Notes: generated from the sequence alone by a model not told the origin. A stretch of DNA of 64,000 bases from Carex sylvatica (GCA_964058845.1 CAXKVR010000033.1:62001-126000); one strand, 5' to 3'. Shown: positions 1 through 12,580, numbered from the stretch's first letter. Program-made: numbers and translations.

Positions 1-149
1 CTCAAAACAATAAATCCGGTTAACCATTAATCGGAAGCATATATTTTTTTTTTTAAAAAAAAAACACATTTTTGGTTAACGGTGCACCGGTTTTTTTTTT
101 TTTTTCCAACAGATTTTTTTTTTTAAACATATATTTTTTTTTTTGTATT

Positions 150-495
150 AAAATATTAGAAATGTTGAATATATTTCTTTGAAAACAGATGGAATACAAT
201 ATAATTTGATTTATTAGAAAGACTGCAACAAATAATCCGGATCAATATTTTTCAGGCCGAATTTTTCGCGGCTGTAAGAAAAATTAATATATTTTTGTAT
301 GTGTTATTGGGAAAAAATAAAAATGCTTAAATTCTGAGTTATTGATTCCGGTTCAAAAGTCACTTCTAGGTAATCCAGAAAATATTGTGATCTTTTTAGT
401 AAATTTAATTTATTAAAAGTTGTATCTATTTTTGAAAAAAAAACAAAAACTTTAATTTATTTCTCAAAATAGATACAACTTTTAATAAATTAAAT
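150..495 (+). repeat. Dispersed repeat, copy A
   Basis: This stretch matches 14255-14635 in reverse complement over about 340 bases, for example in the words around the shared CCGGATCAATATTTTTCAGG-like segment and the GGTTCAAAAGT segment. It ends in a short hairpin (about 406-495) whose arms share AAAAGTTGTATCTATTTT. No coding potential is seen. The family is not recognised; a non-autonomous element is the simplest reading. Confidence 0.75.
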
Positions 496-530
496 TCGAA
501 AAAAAAAAATCCGGTGAATGGTTAACCGGA

Positions 531-1944
531 AATTTGTCCCAAATCTGGTTATTGGATAATCGGATTGGGCATTTTTCGAATTTCATTCAAACAGTGGGTA
601 GATTCCGTAATTTTATATTTTTTTTGGGTAATTATAAAAATTTCGGCCTTAAATAGAAGTTGCAAACTGGCAATTACTATTATTCATCAAACGCGTAACC
701 CGTAATCGGTAATCCGGAGTCAGATTTGGCGTCGTGAAGCAGCTCACTTAAATAGAAAAGTATCAAAAGTTGGCAGTGGATGCAAATCCGTCACGCCACG
801 ACCGGAACTAGTTGATGTTTCTGATCTCCAGTTAAAAATCAAACATACCCAACGTGGCCCTCTGTTCATCCCTGTGAAGACCCTTACTGGAGTACTCCAG
901 CAGTCAAACTTGAGATAATAAGGGACTCGATTTTCATGGTTTACCATTTCCGACAATGACCAACTGCACAAACCAAACCACTGTCTGTTGCTTTCTTTTG
1001 CTTTTTTTAATTTATGGGTCCCATGTAGAGAGAGAGAGAGAGAAGTCATCATTTGGCGCGCTGTGCTTTTCTAGCGCATGAACCGGGTGTAAACAAATAA
1101 AGGGAAATTAAATGCACACGAGTGGGTCGTACTGTGGACCACTTGGAGAAGGACATGACAACCGAGGAATGGACTATTTCTGATTCATTGCGGCAGATAA
1201 CTATATGCCAAACCGTATACGATCCACCACCACCTCCACTATAAATAATAGTGACAAACGAATAGTTCGAACTCAGTTTGATAGGATCAAAAATTCGTGA
1301 ATCAGATATAATTCGAAAATTATTCAGTACAACGAAGAAGCAAAAAAAATAAAAAATCCCAACAAAATAATAAAAAGTTTCTAAAAAACTGTTTTTTTTT
1401 TCGCGTTTTTATCGTGAATAATTAATGACTCGCATTTTATTTGCGAATAAAATATATTATATGTTTATTTATATTTTATTTAGAGTTCAGTTCAAAAATA
1501 TAAAAATAAACGAATAAAACGTGAATTATTTACGAATTATATGCGTATATTGTTAGTAAAGTATAAACCATTGTGCAAGTGCATTTTAGAATTCAAAAAT
1601 TAATAAAATAATCACGAATAAAAAATAAATTAAAATATTTTTACAACATTGTTTCTCAGGTTATGGATAACTCGGTTATATGTATACTTTTATTTTTCAA
1701 AATTCAAACAGTTAATTCAAATTATTAAACATCTTCATTGAAAAATGTATTTGCATGAGATCAGATTTAAAAAAATTAGAACTTTTATTACTATTTTTTT
1801 AAGATAGGTAAAAAAATCAGTTGATCTAAATATTATCATATAAATTTGATCTTCAAATATATGTATTTATGATCTCTATTTTGTCAACCCGACCTTTAAA
1901 TATTACATGAAATTTGCTAGATATGTTATTTATATGTTTAACAG
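531..1944. other. AT-rich intergenic stretch
   Basis: No gene is supported here. A short GA tract lies at about 1028-1042. The minus-strand open frame at 744-1052 has no recognisable domain and no splice context. Confidence 0.6.
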
Positions 1945-4660
1945 AGCACTTACTTTTCTTTTAAAATTGCCAGCCTTCCTTTAATTGATTTGAAATAAGT
2001 TTTTAGAATTGTGAATCCATTTTATTGATAGGAAGTCTCATCTTATAATTTATTTGGACTTTGTCAAAATATCATTTTATGAAATGAACCTTTGACAGTG
2101 CATGGTCCATTTTGTACAAAGTTTAAAAAATAATTGGTTTATGACATATTATGGTGAATCAATTCTATTATTAATTTAAACTTTAAAAATACAAAATTTT
2201 GTTGCATAAAATTTTATAAAAATTAACATATTTCTTTCAAGCCAAATTAAGGCCCACATAACCCCTTTAATTAATTCAACTAGCAATTTGTATTTCAGAG
2301 GTACGCAAGCATCTAAACTACAAATCTTGCACTTTGTCACAACGAAAATTGAAAATTATTAAAACAAATTTGTAAAAGTACATGTCTGATCCCCTTGTCA
2401 TCATTTCTTTCGTAAGAACTTTATTCTTTTTGACTAATCATAAAAGTAAATATCTTTACTTTTAGTGGAATTTTAGCCTTCCATGTGTGTATATATATAT
2501 ATACTATTATATTCAACATTTTTCATCCCACTAAATTCTAACCATGTATATCTTGAATTTAAATTATATTTGACTCATTATTTTGTTTTGAAGTTTGAAA
2601 AGTATTATTTAATTAACATCATTGATGTATATCCAAGTTGGTCGCGCACTTAGGTTTGACGATAAACAAAGATATAAATACTTAAGTGTTCCAATAAAAA
2701 ATCACCTCTTAGTTTACCATAAATAAATAAATAAATATAAAAACACACCTTTTAGTTTACCATCTAATTTGTTGATTGTGGATCACTCCAATAAATTCCA
2801 GTGAAGTGCAGCAGTAAATTGGTCTGGCGATAAACAAATATATAAATACTTATTTGTAATTTACTATTCAATTTCTTTTTTTGGGAGTAATTTTAAACTC
2901 ATGAAACTGTGGATGAGTTCAAGTTTCTACATAATAAATATTGGGACAAAATAATTGGTTAACAATTTTGACGGCATATTATCGATTCCGATCTCTTCAA
3001 AATTGTAAAAGTTCGAGTTTTATATGTATTTGCCGACATTTTTATTAATATCCAATTTTAATCTCAAGTGACCGGTTTGGATATTTTAAAAAAATAAATA
3101 GATTTTGGAGACAAATTTGATAATTTATAATCAAAGTTGAATATTAATAAAAATGTCGGTGTATTTGTGGAAGATGAAAGTAAAAAAAATGTAGTTTTTT
3201 TTTGGACCAAGTCATTAATTATTGTTTGATTAAATGAAATAGCTGTTGCTCTGTAATCGAGCTGACTTAATAATTGACGGTAGGTGATAGTTGCGGAAGA
3301 GCATCCGCTGCTTTTCTCAAAGAAAAAGCAAGAGCCTGTCATCCATTTTACTCTCTATCTCTCATTTCAAAGAGGAAGTGAGAGAAAAAGAGAAGAGAGA
3401 TAGACAGAGGAGAGAAATAGAGAGAAGAGCATAGAATAACAAGAATTTGAAGAGCAGCAGATTTCATTCCGATAGTTACTCCTATCAAAGCAAAATCATG
3501 ACAACGATATATATATATTTTTTTTCTAGTAGTAGATGAAAAGTCTGTCACACACAATAAAAGAAAAATGAGTATATATTTTGACATAGTTCATATCAAT
3601 TAAAATATGAGATTACCTGACAGCATAAAGATTGACAATTTATAAAAAAATATCAAATCAATTGAAAAAATAATGACTAATGATTGACCATTTTTAAAGA
3701 CAATTTAGTTTCCAAGCACATTTTAATACATAAATTATGTTGAGTGATTCAGATTGATTGTTCGGACTTTAAAAATCAAGATAAAAATGTGAAACATGAT
3801 TTTAGCATGAAATAATAGTACATTTTAACCCTACTTTTCAATTACTTAACATAATTTTTGTATAAAAATGTATTTAAAGATCAAAATATATATATTTAAA
3901 AAAAATTAAATACTATTTAAATAGGTAAAAATCACTGCTTTCGTACGATTCATAGTATTTAGATTGATTTCTTTTACCTATCTAAAATGTTAATAAAAAT
4001 CTCTAAAAATATAAAATATAGTTTTTAAACATATTTTATATGAAGATAAGTTAAACGATTTAGATCAACTGTTTGAACATCCACATATGAAACCTCGTAT
4101 AATATGATATGTATATAAATTACTTAGCCTCACTCTATTTAATTTACATAGAAACAATGTCGTACAATTGTTTTAATTTATTTTTCGTGCCTTCATCTCG
4201 CCCCTCATCATATCATATCTATTTATATATGACCGGTCCAGCTGTTTTTATTTTATTTTATTTTTTTATCTACAACAAAAATAATATTAATAAATTCAGC
4301 ATATTTAATCTTTTTTATTTTGAAAAATACCAACAAGACTCCAACAACTCTCTTTAAAAAAAAATCAAAATTTATAAATTATATGCTTTGAAATTTTGTA
4401 TTTTTAAAGTTTAAAGTAATGATAGAATTGATTGACAATAATACGTCATAAACCAATTATTTTTAAAACTTTGTACAAAATGGACCGTGCACTGTCAAAG
4501 GTTCATTTGATATAAGGATATTTTGACAAAGTCCATATAAATTATATAAGATGAGAGTTCCTATATATATATATATATATATGAATAAAGTAAAATGGAT
4601 TCACAATTGAAATGTATTAGATTGAAGGATGAGAATTTGAAAAGAAAATAGAGGTGATAT
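1945..4660. mobile_element. Large inverted-repeat element, ~2.7 kb
   Basis: Arms of about 285 bases at roughly 1945-2230 and 4365-4660 are inverted copies of each other. Shared words include GTGAATCCATTTTA, GGACTTTGTCAAAATAT, GAACCTTTGACAGTGCA and ATAATTGGTTTATGAC. The right arm has gained an (AT)n tract. The interior is AT-rich and has no convincing transposase frame. This looks like an old non-autonomous DNA transposon with long terminal inverted repeats (MULE-like by structure). Outer ends and target duplication could not be fixed. Confidence 0.65.
3030..3158. repeat. Small fold-back inside the large inverted repeat
   Basis: CCGACATTTTTATTAATATC near 3031 reappears inverted as GATATTAATAAAAATGTCGG-like sequence ending near 3158, making a hairpin with a loop of about 80 bases. 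Probably a nested MITE remnant. Confidence 0.55.
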
Positions 4661-5120
4661 CATATATCATATATCATATATAATAAAACCAACGAGTCAC
4701 ATCAACAGCTTCAAGTTGTCAGATTTGTTACCTATCGACAGAGAAGCGAAGGAAGACTCGATGGCGTGCGTCTCGGCTCAATTCGGCCCATTCAAGAACC
4801 CAGCTAAAAGCCCATGAGACGGCCCAGATCGTTTAGCAGGCCGACCTATTGCCCCCATGGCCCCCATTGTCTCGTCTCGTCTCTCGCTTCACTTAAATGC
4901 CCATTCTAATTATTATCACTATGAAATGAACCAACACATAAAAAGCAATTAAAAATACATTCTTAATTTAAAACAAACAAGCAATCTTGTTCAAGCGCAT
5001 GCTTAATTATATGTTGTTAATTAACTATTATCAGTTAAATGCCGATGCGTTGCTCGTCACAATCCTCTCTTTGCTTCCGCCACCTCGACCTCGACCTTCC
5101 TCATCCAGACATAAATTAAC
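4661..5120. other. Spacer before F-box pseudogene
   Basis: Three TATCATATA-type repeats occur at about 4658-4682, then GC-richer unique sequence. It may include 5' parts of the decayed F-box gene that follows, but no F-box motif was recognised. Confidence 0.4.
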
Positions 5121-6035
5121 TTGGTTGCCATGGCCAATCGTGCGCTCCTCTGCCGTAATCCCTCCCACTCCCTCCTCAGCTTGTGCCTAGAGGTACCCAG
5201 CTATTCTGACAATGCCACAAGTATGGTTCCGTGCTTACTTGCCAAGGCCCGCTCCCTCGACTTGCGCCACCTCACACTTAAATTTCCTTCTGGAATCAAT
5301 TTAACCAGCCTGAGAACTGCCAAGTGAGAAGCCTTTCCCTTAAACTCTGTAAGATTAATGACCTGGCCTTTCTCAACCCACTTCTCTCCCAATTGTGTTC
5401 CTTGGAAGATTTACATCTTTATATAATATCCACTCATGGTCTTAGCCTTTCCTCCAAGAGAATGAGAAAACTCAAACTGGTTATTTCCACCTTTTCTCTA
5501 CAACCTGCTATTGTCAACTTATCTCTTCCTTCATTGGAATCACTTCATTTCGAAATTTATTCTTGTATTCAAAATCTGCCTCACATCCATGGAGAGGTTC
5601 CTTTGTTGAGAAAAGTTGTGATTAAAATTTACAATCTTCATGAGAGAGATATCACTCTTGTTGCTGGGATGTTGAATTTCATCTCACATGTGGAAGAGCT
5701 AACCCTGCATATAAAGGAGGGAGATGTAATAAACTTTAACCTGCATTCGCACATGTCATTTATGTTTTCTTTATGCACGTATTAATTGTTTAGATATGAG
5801 TGTCTGAACCTTTTTTAAAATTTAAGGTGGTGTGTTATGCTATGTCACATATGCATCTGATACTGGTATAACAGCTTTATATGATTACATGGTGGTGCTA
5901 GGTACAATTGTAGGTTTTACGCATTTTGTTTTATGCATGCTTAGGTACCCGAGTTCACTGGTTTTGCAAGAGGAAGGAAAAGAAAAGATTGGGGATCAAG
6001 GCTGCCGAGAAATGTTGATGGTAATTACCTCTTAA
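5121..6035 (+). pseudogene. F-box/LRR (FBD-type) gene, broken copy
   Basis: The translation shows degenerate leucine-rich repeats typical of plant F-box/LRR proteins, with spaced L-x-L-x-L and a run such as VRSLSLKLCKIND. An early part reads in one frame (5121-5325); after SLRTAK the reading continues one frame over from about 5312, so a one-base change separates the two halves. The LRR block runs to about 5730. A further exon starts after a TTAG acceptor at about 5946 and encodes VPEFTGFARGRKRKDWGSRL, the same terminal exon found as remnants at 13776-13950 and 19560-19700 (both minus). No start with an F-box domain is visible. Called a pseudogene because of the frame break and missing N terminus. 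Confidence 0.7.
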
Positions 6036-7036
6036 GAGACTTGCATGGTCCAGCTAAATGAAATAATTTTCATTTCTTTTTCTTGTTTTGATTATAATTT
6101 TTGGTGGAGCTAATTAAATATATCCTTAGCCATGTGTTGTGACATGGTTTTAATTTTGTCTGAAGCATAATGTTGTCAAAAGCACTACTACAAATGCTTT
6201 TGTGATAAGCCTCATATGTGAAGTTAGACTCAATTTGGGATTGCATGCATGCAGGTTGATGTGGAATGTGTTTATTTTTGCTTATTATTTTGTTGGTTGG
6301 TTCCTAGTGATATAAATTTCTCTTAATTAGGCAAAATTATATAGTTTTTCCTTAATGTCATGATGTCTATCACTTAACCATTAATTACTGGTTGACTGGG
6401 AACATCCCTCCCTCTTCTATATATATATATAGTTTTTTCCTTAATTAATTAATAATACAAGGACATCACAAGCACAATTACCTTCATTTCAAAATTCTAC
6501 CTATAATGTGGAAAAACCCCTCTGGCTCTGGGTAAGCTTATTGTAGATAAATTAAGCTTAATTTGATAAACTGGATCTTTAACCATTATGAGGGAGGCTT
6601 ATTAATTTTACAAAATTACCCTGCAACTTTTTCCTTTTTTTTTCCCTAAATTTGCCATTTATGGATTATTTATCCAACGGCTGTATTGACATGTACACTT
6701 TACTTTCCACTTTTCTGTCTCTCTCTCTAACGGCTATAAGACATTGTATCCATTATGTATAGATCTTAGATACATTGTAATTAGATACGGAAAACCAATC
6801 AATAGAATTAATACAATTTCTTCTCAATGTTCATTTTTTCATTTTCTCAACAGAGAGGCCTTTAGAGAAGCAGAGAAGCAATCCTTTAGTTTCTCACAAA
6901 TAAAACAACCACAGTAAATGTAACCAGAATCTGGTACTGCTACTTTTAGACCATTATTTGGGACCATAATCCGTATCTGACAATAATTTCTATATTATGA
7001 AGCTTGAATGAATATGACAATAATCTGTGCTCTAAT
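6036..7036. other. Intergenic, with inverted duplication partner
   Basis: About 6240-6560 is matched in reverse complement near 19290-19520 (shared GGGAACATCCCTC and AAGGACATCACAA words), so this flank was duplicated with the F-box terminal exon. The stretch 6700-6860 resembles the end of a copia-type LTR, but no boundaries were found. No gene is supported. Confidence 0.5.
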
Positions 7037-7260
7037 TGAGACTTGAGAGTAGAGGAAGCAGAGGTCAAAAGGGGACACAATCAGACGAGACAAGGCTTTC
7101 AAACCTTCAATACTTTTTCATTCAAAGATATCAGAATGCATGTCACCAGGGGAATGGTACCAAACAGCTCACACACATCGTATGAGTTATTACAATATAA
7201 AGTTAACAAATTAGATGATCACTTTTTACAGACACGATATATGAATATCACATTCAAGCA
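7037..7260 (-). repeat. Inverted copy of the tandem-unit 3' flank
   Basis: The reverse complement of this stretch matches 10040-10145 and 12370-12540. Shared words include GAGGAAGCAGAGGTCAAAA and AATGGTACCA. It lies upstream of the first tandem gene in the opposite orientation to the other copies. Confidence 0.75.
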
Positions 7261-7636
7261 ATGTCAAAGTAATTTCTGAAAATTCAGAACTTGCCACGTG
7301 CGTAGACCGTACTAATTTCTGAATATTTCTTAAAGCAATGGCAAAGTAAGAATTTTGAAGGTTTGAGGTTAGAAAAATCTTGAATAATAGAATCGCCCAG
7401 AATCTGGATGGTTGGATTGGGGTATTTTGAAAAAAAAAAAAAAAATGAGGGTAATTTGTTGAATTTTTTATTTAATGGAGGATATGAATAAAAATTTCAG
7501 CCTCTATTGCATTCACATGAAATTCCATTGCATTGCATTGCATATGAGAATCAATTTTAGATGGCACTTAGGATAATTTTGAAACTTGTGAAGGGTATAG
7601 ATGAAAGAAAAAGAAAAAAGAAGTGAGAAGAGGAAG

Positions 7637-7863
7637 ATGGTGGCGATCGCGCTTTACCGAGGAAACCTCCACCGCGTTCCCAATACGCCTCGCCGCTGGC
7701 CTCCTCCTTCCCGCTCCCTCTCCTCCTCTCAGTTCAGATCTCTCCTACGCCGCCGTTCCCTTGCCCTCTCCCGCCTCTCCTCTCCCCCTCCTCCTCCCCC
7801 ATCTCAAGATGACACAGAGGAGGATGCAAAGGAGAAAGAAGATAATCATTCAGTGCCCAAGGA

Positions 7864-7899
<36 letters not shown>

Positions 7900-9460
7900 A
7901 GAGGTGGTGGAGGAAGAGGAAGAGGAAGAGGAAGGAGAGCTCGCCGATTCAGATTCCACAGATAACCCATCCCACCTAGACCCACCCCTACCCGTTAAAA
8001 AAGAAGAAGAGGTAAAAACGGTAAACTCACTTTATACCAGTATACCAGTATCACTTTATACCAGTATTTATTACTCACTTGCATAGTTGCATAATAGATC
8101 GACATCTTCTGGACCACTTTATACCAGTATCACTGTCTCATTAATACTCATCTCCAGGTTACTATTTCGCTGCTAAAGGCAGAGGCAGGATTAACAGATA
8201 AGGAAGAAAGAAAAAGAGAACTGGAGAACAAATTGGAGGAATTAAACCTTAAAAAACATAATCTTGTTCAAATGCTTAAACAGGTACAGTTCTTGCACCT
8301 TTTCATAGGTAGTAATTTTAGATTTCAATTTCTTTTAAATTTGTAATGGATGTAATATGTGGGGTTTCAGTTATGCTGGTACTGCTCTTGCATTTTCTGG
8401 TACCACTTGAGTAGTAGTTGGGTAAGGGTAAGCGGTTTTAATTTTATCTTGTAATGTGTATCCAGTTTTCAATAAAATACACATATGGGTTTTGAATCAA
8501 AACAAAACAAAAAAAGGTACAGTTCTTGCATTTTCTTTTTAAGAGCTTAGTCCCAGTGTAACATTTTGATTGCTAATTAATTAAATTACTTTGGTTTTTC
8601 AGATACTGAATGCAGAAGAAGAGATGAAGAGAAGAATCAATCCATCAACTGTCACACGTGGGTCCGGTGGGCCTGTGCCGTCAGAAAGTGGGCCGGATGC
8701 ACCCTCTGCCAGTAAACCAGGTCCGGGCAGGATGAGTGTTGAGGTCAATTTTGGCACTGATTTGGGTGGGGAATCCGATCCGGGTTCAACCCAGAGCGCT
8801 CATACCCGCCCATTTTGTCAAATGCAGAGTCCCTCTCCTTCTGGCAGCTCTCTCTCTAGATCTCCCTTTGTAAGTTGTTCTCAAAATTTACATGATATTT
8901 GTCACTTCAATATATTATCAGTTGTTACATATATTGTTAAGTATTATTAATTTTATTTTGCAACAATGCCTTCACTGTCTATCCTTATTTGCACAAATTG
9001 CTCCCGAGCTGGATGTGTTTGTTTTCTCGATTTCAAAAGTTCATATATGAGAAATTTGCACTTCCCCTCAATTTGCATAGAAAAATTGATTAATTATTTC
9101 TCATTAATCGAATTGTTAGTTATTAGGTTAGGAACTTAGGATTATGGATAAATGAGACACTTTAAGAGGGAATTGAATTTGGTAGTTTTTTAATTTTTTG
9201 GGCTCTTATTTTGTTTATTTTTTCTTTTGGGCCAGAGTCATACTCCAAGGGCCCCACAGGCATCGAGCTCTCTATTGGGTAATCCACTAACCAGTCCGGC
9301 CCACTTCGTACCTCCTACAGGACAACTTGGTCATGTCTCAAGTTTGCCTCCTCTATTGCCGCTGCCTGGAACTAATTTTACAGCCTCTTCGCCATCTCCT
9401 GCTGCATCTGGAGGTGCACCATCTGTTCTTAGAGATTCTCGTTTTGGTAGCTCTTCATGA
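7637..9460 (+). CDS. Conserved plant protein of unknown function, copy 1
   Basis: Four exons, all phase 0: 7637-8011, 8158-8283, 8603-8869 and 9236-9460 (stop TGA 9458-9460), giving about 330 aa. The start at 7637 was chosen because MVAIALYRGNLHRVP reads as a conserved N terminus; an upstream in-frame ATG at 7601 has a charged low-complexity lead. Order: basic N terminus with PRRWPPPS, a run of glutamines and glutamates (about residues 75-110), a charged helix likely to form a coiled coil in exon 2 (LLKAEAGLTDKEERKRELEN), then a Pro/Ser-rich C terminus with GQLGHVSSLPPLLPLPG. No enzymatic domain is recognised. The low-complexity and helical layout would suit a nuclear scaffold or regulator, but that is inference. 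A tandem paralogue lies 2.76 kb downstream. Confidence 0.8.
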
Positions 9461-10397
9461 TCCCAAACTATTGGTTCTAGTTCAAGTTGTTTGATATCAG
9501 AAGTGGGTTTATTTCAGAGATTGTAGAGTAGATTTCGTATGAATTAGGTCTTTGTTCATAATATAATGGAGCCCGGATCTTTTTTTTTTTTTAAGAATTT
9601 AATGGTTAACTAATGATTGAGTGTTAATGTTGTTTTTCTTTTTGTGTGGTTTACTGTTGGATGTGAAAATGGCATATTTTGCTGACATGCATTTTGTTTA
9701 GCAACTGAAAATTATGCTAGTACAATAAGTTTTCAATTATATCCAGCAAACTCTGAACCCCTACTGTTATGAAAAAAAAAATGCGGGTACAATAAGTTCC
9801 AAAGGATACATTACTAACAAAGAAACTGTAAAAGTTATTGTTTCAAGTGAAGGAATTACAATAATTTTACTTTAGATTGTGATACTATTGATGGTCTTTG
9901 GCTTTTACATGCACAAATACCATTAAAAGATATATTACTAGTGGAGTTCATTAGAGCAGCTGTTATTTGGACAATATAGTTAGAGAGAAACAATGTTTGT
10001 TTTAATACAAGTACAGTAAAATGTTTACCTGCTGTTTGGTACCATTTTCCTTAACATTCTGATTTCTTTGAATGAAATAGTATTGAAGGTTTGAGAGCCT
10101 TGTCTGATTATGTGTACCCTTTTGACCTCTGCTTCCTCTTCTCTCAATTAGAGCACAAAAATGTTGATTTATTATCATTCATTTTCTTTTCTTGGTCTTC
10201 AAATTCTTAATACTATCTTAATTGTCTTGGTGAAATTTGGATGAGCAACAATTCCCCTAGAAATTTTATGAAAGAAATTTGGATGAGGAACAATCCCCTA
10301 GGAACAAATCCTCTTCACATACGATAATTTTGAAACTTCTGAAGGGTATACAAGACATTTTATGAAAGAAAGAGAAAAAAGAAGTGAGAAGAGCAAG
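9461..10397. repeat. 3' flank of tandem unit 1 and junction
   Basis: About 9470-10150 is repeated with small changes at 11670-12545, downstream of copy 2; shared words include ATGCGGGTACAATAAGTT and CATTACTAACAAAGAAACTG. This shows that the duplication unit was gene plus roughly 0.7 kb. At about 10193-10210 the sequence TCTTCAAATTCTTAATAC is the unoccupied counterpart of the LINE insertion site at 18005-18581. Confidence 0.8.
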
Positions 10398-11661
10398 ATG
10401 GTGGTGCGCGTTTCCAACACACCTCGCCGGTGGCCTCCTCCTTCCCCCTCTCTCTCCTCTTCTCAGTTCAGATCTCTCCTCCACCGCCGCTCCCTTGCCC
10501 TCTCCCGCCTCTCCTCTCCTCCTCCCCCATCTCACGATGACACAGAGGATGATGCAAAGGAGAAAGAAGATAATAATTTAGTGCTCAAGGAGGAGCAGCA
10601 GCAAAAGGTTGAGGAGGAAGAGAAAGAGGAAGGAGAGCTTGCGGATTTGGATTCCACAGATAACCCATCCCACCTAGACCTATCCCTACCCCTACCCCTA
10701 CCCGTTAAAAAAGAAGAAGAGGTAAAAGTGGTAACTCACCTTATACCAGTGTAGCAGTATATCAGTATCACTTAATACCAGTATTTATTACTCACTTGCA
10801 TAGTTGCATTATAGATCAATAGGCTTAGTCCCAGTGTAAAATTTTGATTGCTAATTAATTAAACCACTTTGGTTTATCAGATACTGAATGCAGAAGAAGA
10901 GATAAAGAGAAGAATCAATCCATCTACTGTCACACGTGGGTTCGGTGGGCCGGACGCACCCTCTGCCAGTAGACTAGGTCTGGGCAGGATGAGTGTCGTG
11001 GTCAATTTCGGCACTGATTTGGGTAGGGAATCCAATCCAGGTTCAACCCAAAGCACTCATACCCGCCCATTTTGTCAGATGCAGAGTCCCTCTCCTTTTG
11101 GCAGCTCTCTCTCTAGATCTCCCTTTGTAAGTTGTTCTCAAAATTTACATGATATTTGCCACTTCAATATGCCCTCACCATCTATCCTTATTTGCACAAA
11201 TTGCTCCCGAGCTGGATGTTTATGTCTTCTCAATTTCAAAGTTTCATATTTGAGAAATTTGCACTTCCCCTCAATTTGCATAGAAAAATTGTTAATTATT
11301 TCTCATTAATCGAGTTGTTAGTTATTAAGTGAGGAACTTAGGATTATGGATAAATGAGACACTTTAAGAGGGAATTGAATTTGGTAGTTTTTCATTTTTC
11401 GGGGTCTCATTTTGTTGTTTTTCTCTTTTGGGCCAGAGTCATAATCCAAGGGCCCCACAGGCATCGAGCTCTCTATTGGGTAATCCACTAACCAGCCTGG
11501 CCCGCTTCCTACCTCCTACAGGACAACTCGGTCATGTCTCAAGTTTGCCTCCTCTATTGCCGCTGCCTGGAAATAATTTTATGGCCCCTTTGCCATCTCC
11601 TGCTACATCTGGAGGTGCACCATCTGTTTTCAGAGATTCTTGTTTTGGCAGCTCTTCATGA
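10398..11661 (+). CDS. Conserved plant protein, copy 2, exon-skipped paralogue
   Basis: Three exons: 10398-10721, 10881-11126 and 11437-11661, all phase 0, about 264 aa. Compared with copy 1, the N terminus lacks 11 residues (AIALYRGNLHR) after MV, and the 42-codon coiled-coil exon with its flanking intron sequence (about 450 bases, 8098-8545 in copy 1) is deleted cleanly. Exon 1 therefore splices to the ILNAEEE exon through one short intron. Because all junctions are phase 0 the frame is kept. The polyglutamine run is shorter (EEQQQKVEEEE). The reading frame is open to the same GSSS stop as copy 1. It could be a functional short variant or a copy on its way to decay; I cannot tell without expression data. 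Confidence 0.7.
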
Positions 11662-11748
11662 TACAAAACTATTGGTTCTAGTTCAGGTGTTTGATATTAG
11701 AGAGTGTGTATGAATTAGGTCTTGTTCATAATATAATGGAATCCGAAT

Positions 11749-11751
<3 letters not shown>

Positions 11752-11782
<31 letters not shown>
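11752..11782. repeat. Poly(T) tract
   Basis: A run of about 28 T downstream of copy 2, expanded relative to the 12-T run at the matching place after copy 1 (about 9580). Confidence 0.8.
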
Positions 11783-11860
11783 CAGATTTTCATGGTTAAA
11801 TGATGATTGAGTACTGTTATTTTTTTTTTTCTTGTGTTGTTTAGTGTTGGATGTGAAAAT

Positions 11861-12068
11861 AGGGACAGCCGGACAAGTATCCTCTCCATTACTGTAAAAG
11901 ATTCTCATCACTTTACGGTTTGAGATTAACTCCCAGCCGCTTTGGGATTCGGGCTAGCGTAGGGGGCATTATTATTGTGCTTTGAGATTAGTTCCAAGTT
12001 AAAAAGAACGATTCAGATCCAGTAATTGTAAAAGATTCCATAATACGGTACCGGGGAGGATCTGAATT
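11861..12068. mobile_element. 208-bp insertion with 9-bp target duplication
   Basis: The flank of copy 2 is interrupted here relative to copy 1. TGTGAAAAT occurs directly on both sides (11852-11860 and 12069-12077) but only once at the matching site in copy 1 (about 9662-9670). The insert starts AGGGACAGCCGGACAAG and ends GGGGAGGATCTGAATT. Subterminal words GTATCCTCTCC and GGGGAGGATCT are imperfect inverted repeats. A 9-bp duplication fits a MULE-type non-autonomous element. Confidence 0.8.
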
Positions 12069-12545
12069 TGTGAAAATGGTATACTGTGCTGGACTTGCAT
12101 CTTGTTTAGCAGCTCAAAATGATGCTAGTGAGAACTTGTTTTCAATTGTATCCAGCAAACTGTGAACCTCTACCGTTATGAAAAAACCAAAAAATGCGGG
12201 TACAATAAGTTTCAAAGGATACATTACTAACAAAGAAACTGTAAAAATATTGTTTCAAGTGAAGTAATTACAATAATATTACTTTTGACTGTGATACTAT
12301 TGAGGCTTTTACATGCACAAATAGTTAAATACCATTAAAAGATAGATTACTAGGGGAGTTAATTAGAGCAGCTGTATACAATGTTTGTTTTAAAACCAGT
12401 ACAGTAAAATGTGTACCAGCTATTTGGTACCATTCCCCTGGTAACATTCTGATTTCTTTGAATGAAAAAAGTATTGAAGGTTTGAGAGGCTTGTCTGATT
12501 GTGTTCTCTTTTTGACCTCTGCTTCCTCTACTCTGTTTCGTAAAA
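12069..12545 (+). repeat. 3' flank of tandem unit 2
   Basis: Second copy of the 9660-10150 flank, including the GGTACCATTCCCCTGGTAAC and TTTGACCTCTGCTTCCTCT segments. It is followed by an (AT)n tract at about 12560-12580. Confidence 0.8.
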
Positions 12546-12580
12546 GAAGCATCAGACTGTCATATATATATATATATATA

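Noticed and set aside
744..1052. 102-residue minus-strand frame
   Set aside because: No domain, no homologue recognised, low-complexity end; likely chance.
4109..4357. 82-residue frame rich in Tyr, Phe and Asn
   Set aside because: Composition matches AT-rich DNA; lies inside an inverted-repeat element.
6660..6860. Possible copia solo LTR
   Set aside because: LTR-like wording only; no TG...CA borders with a target duplication could be fixed.
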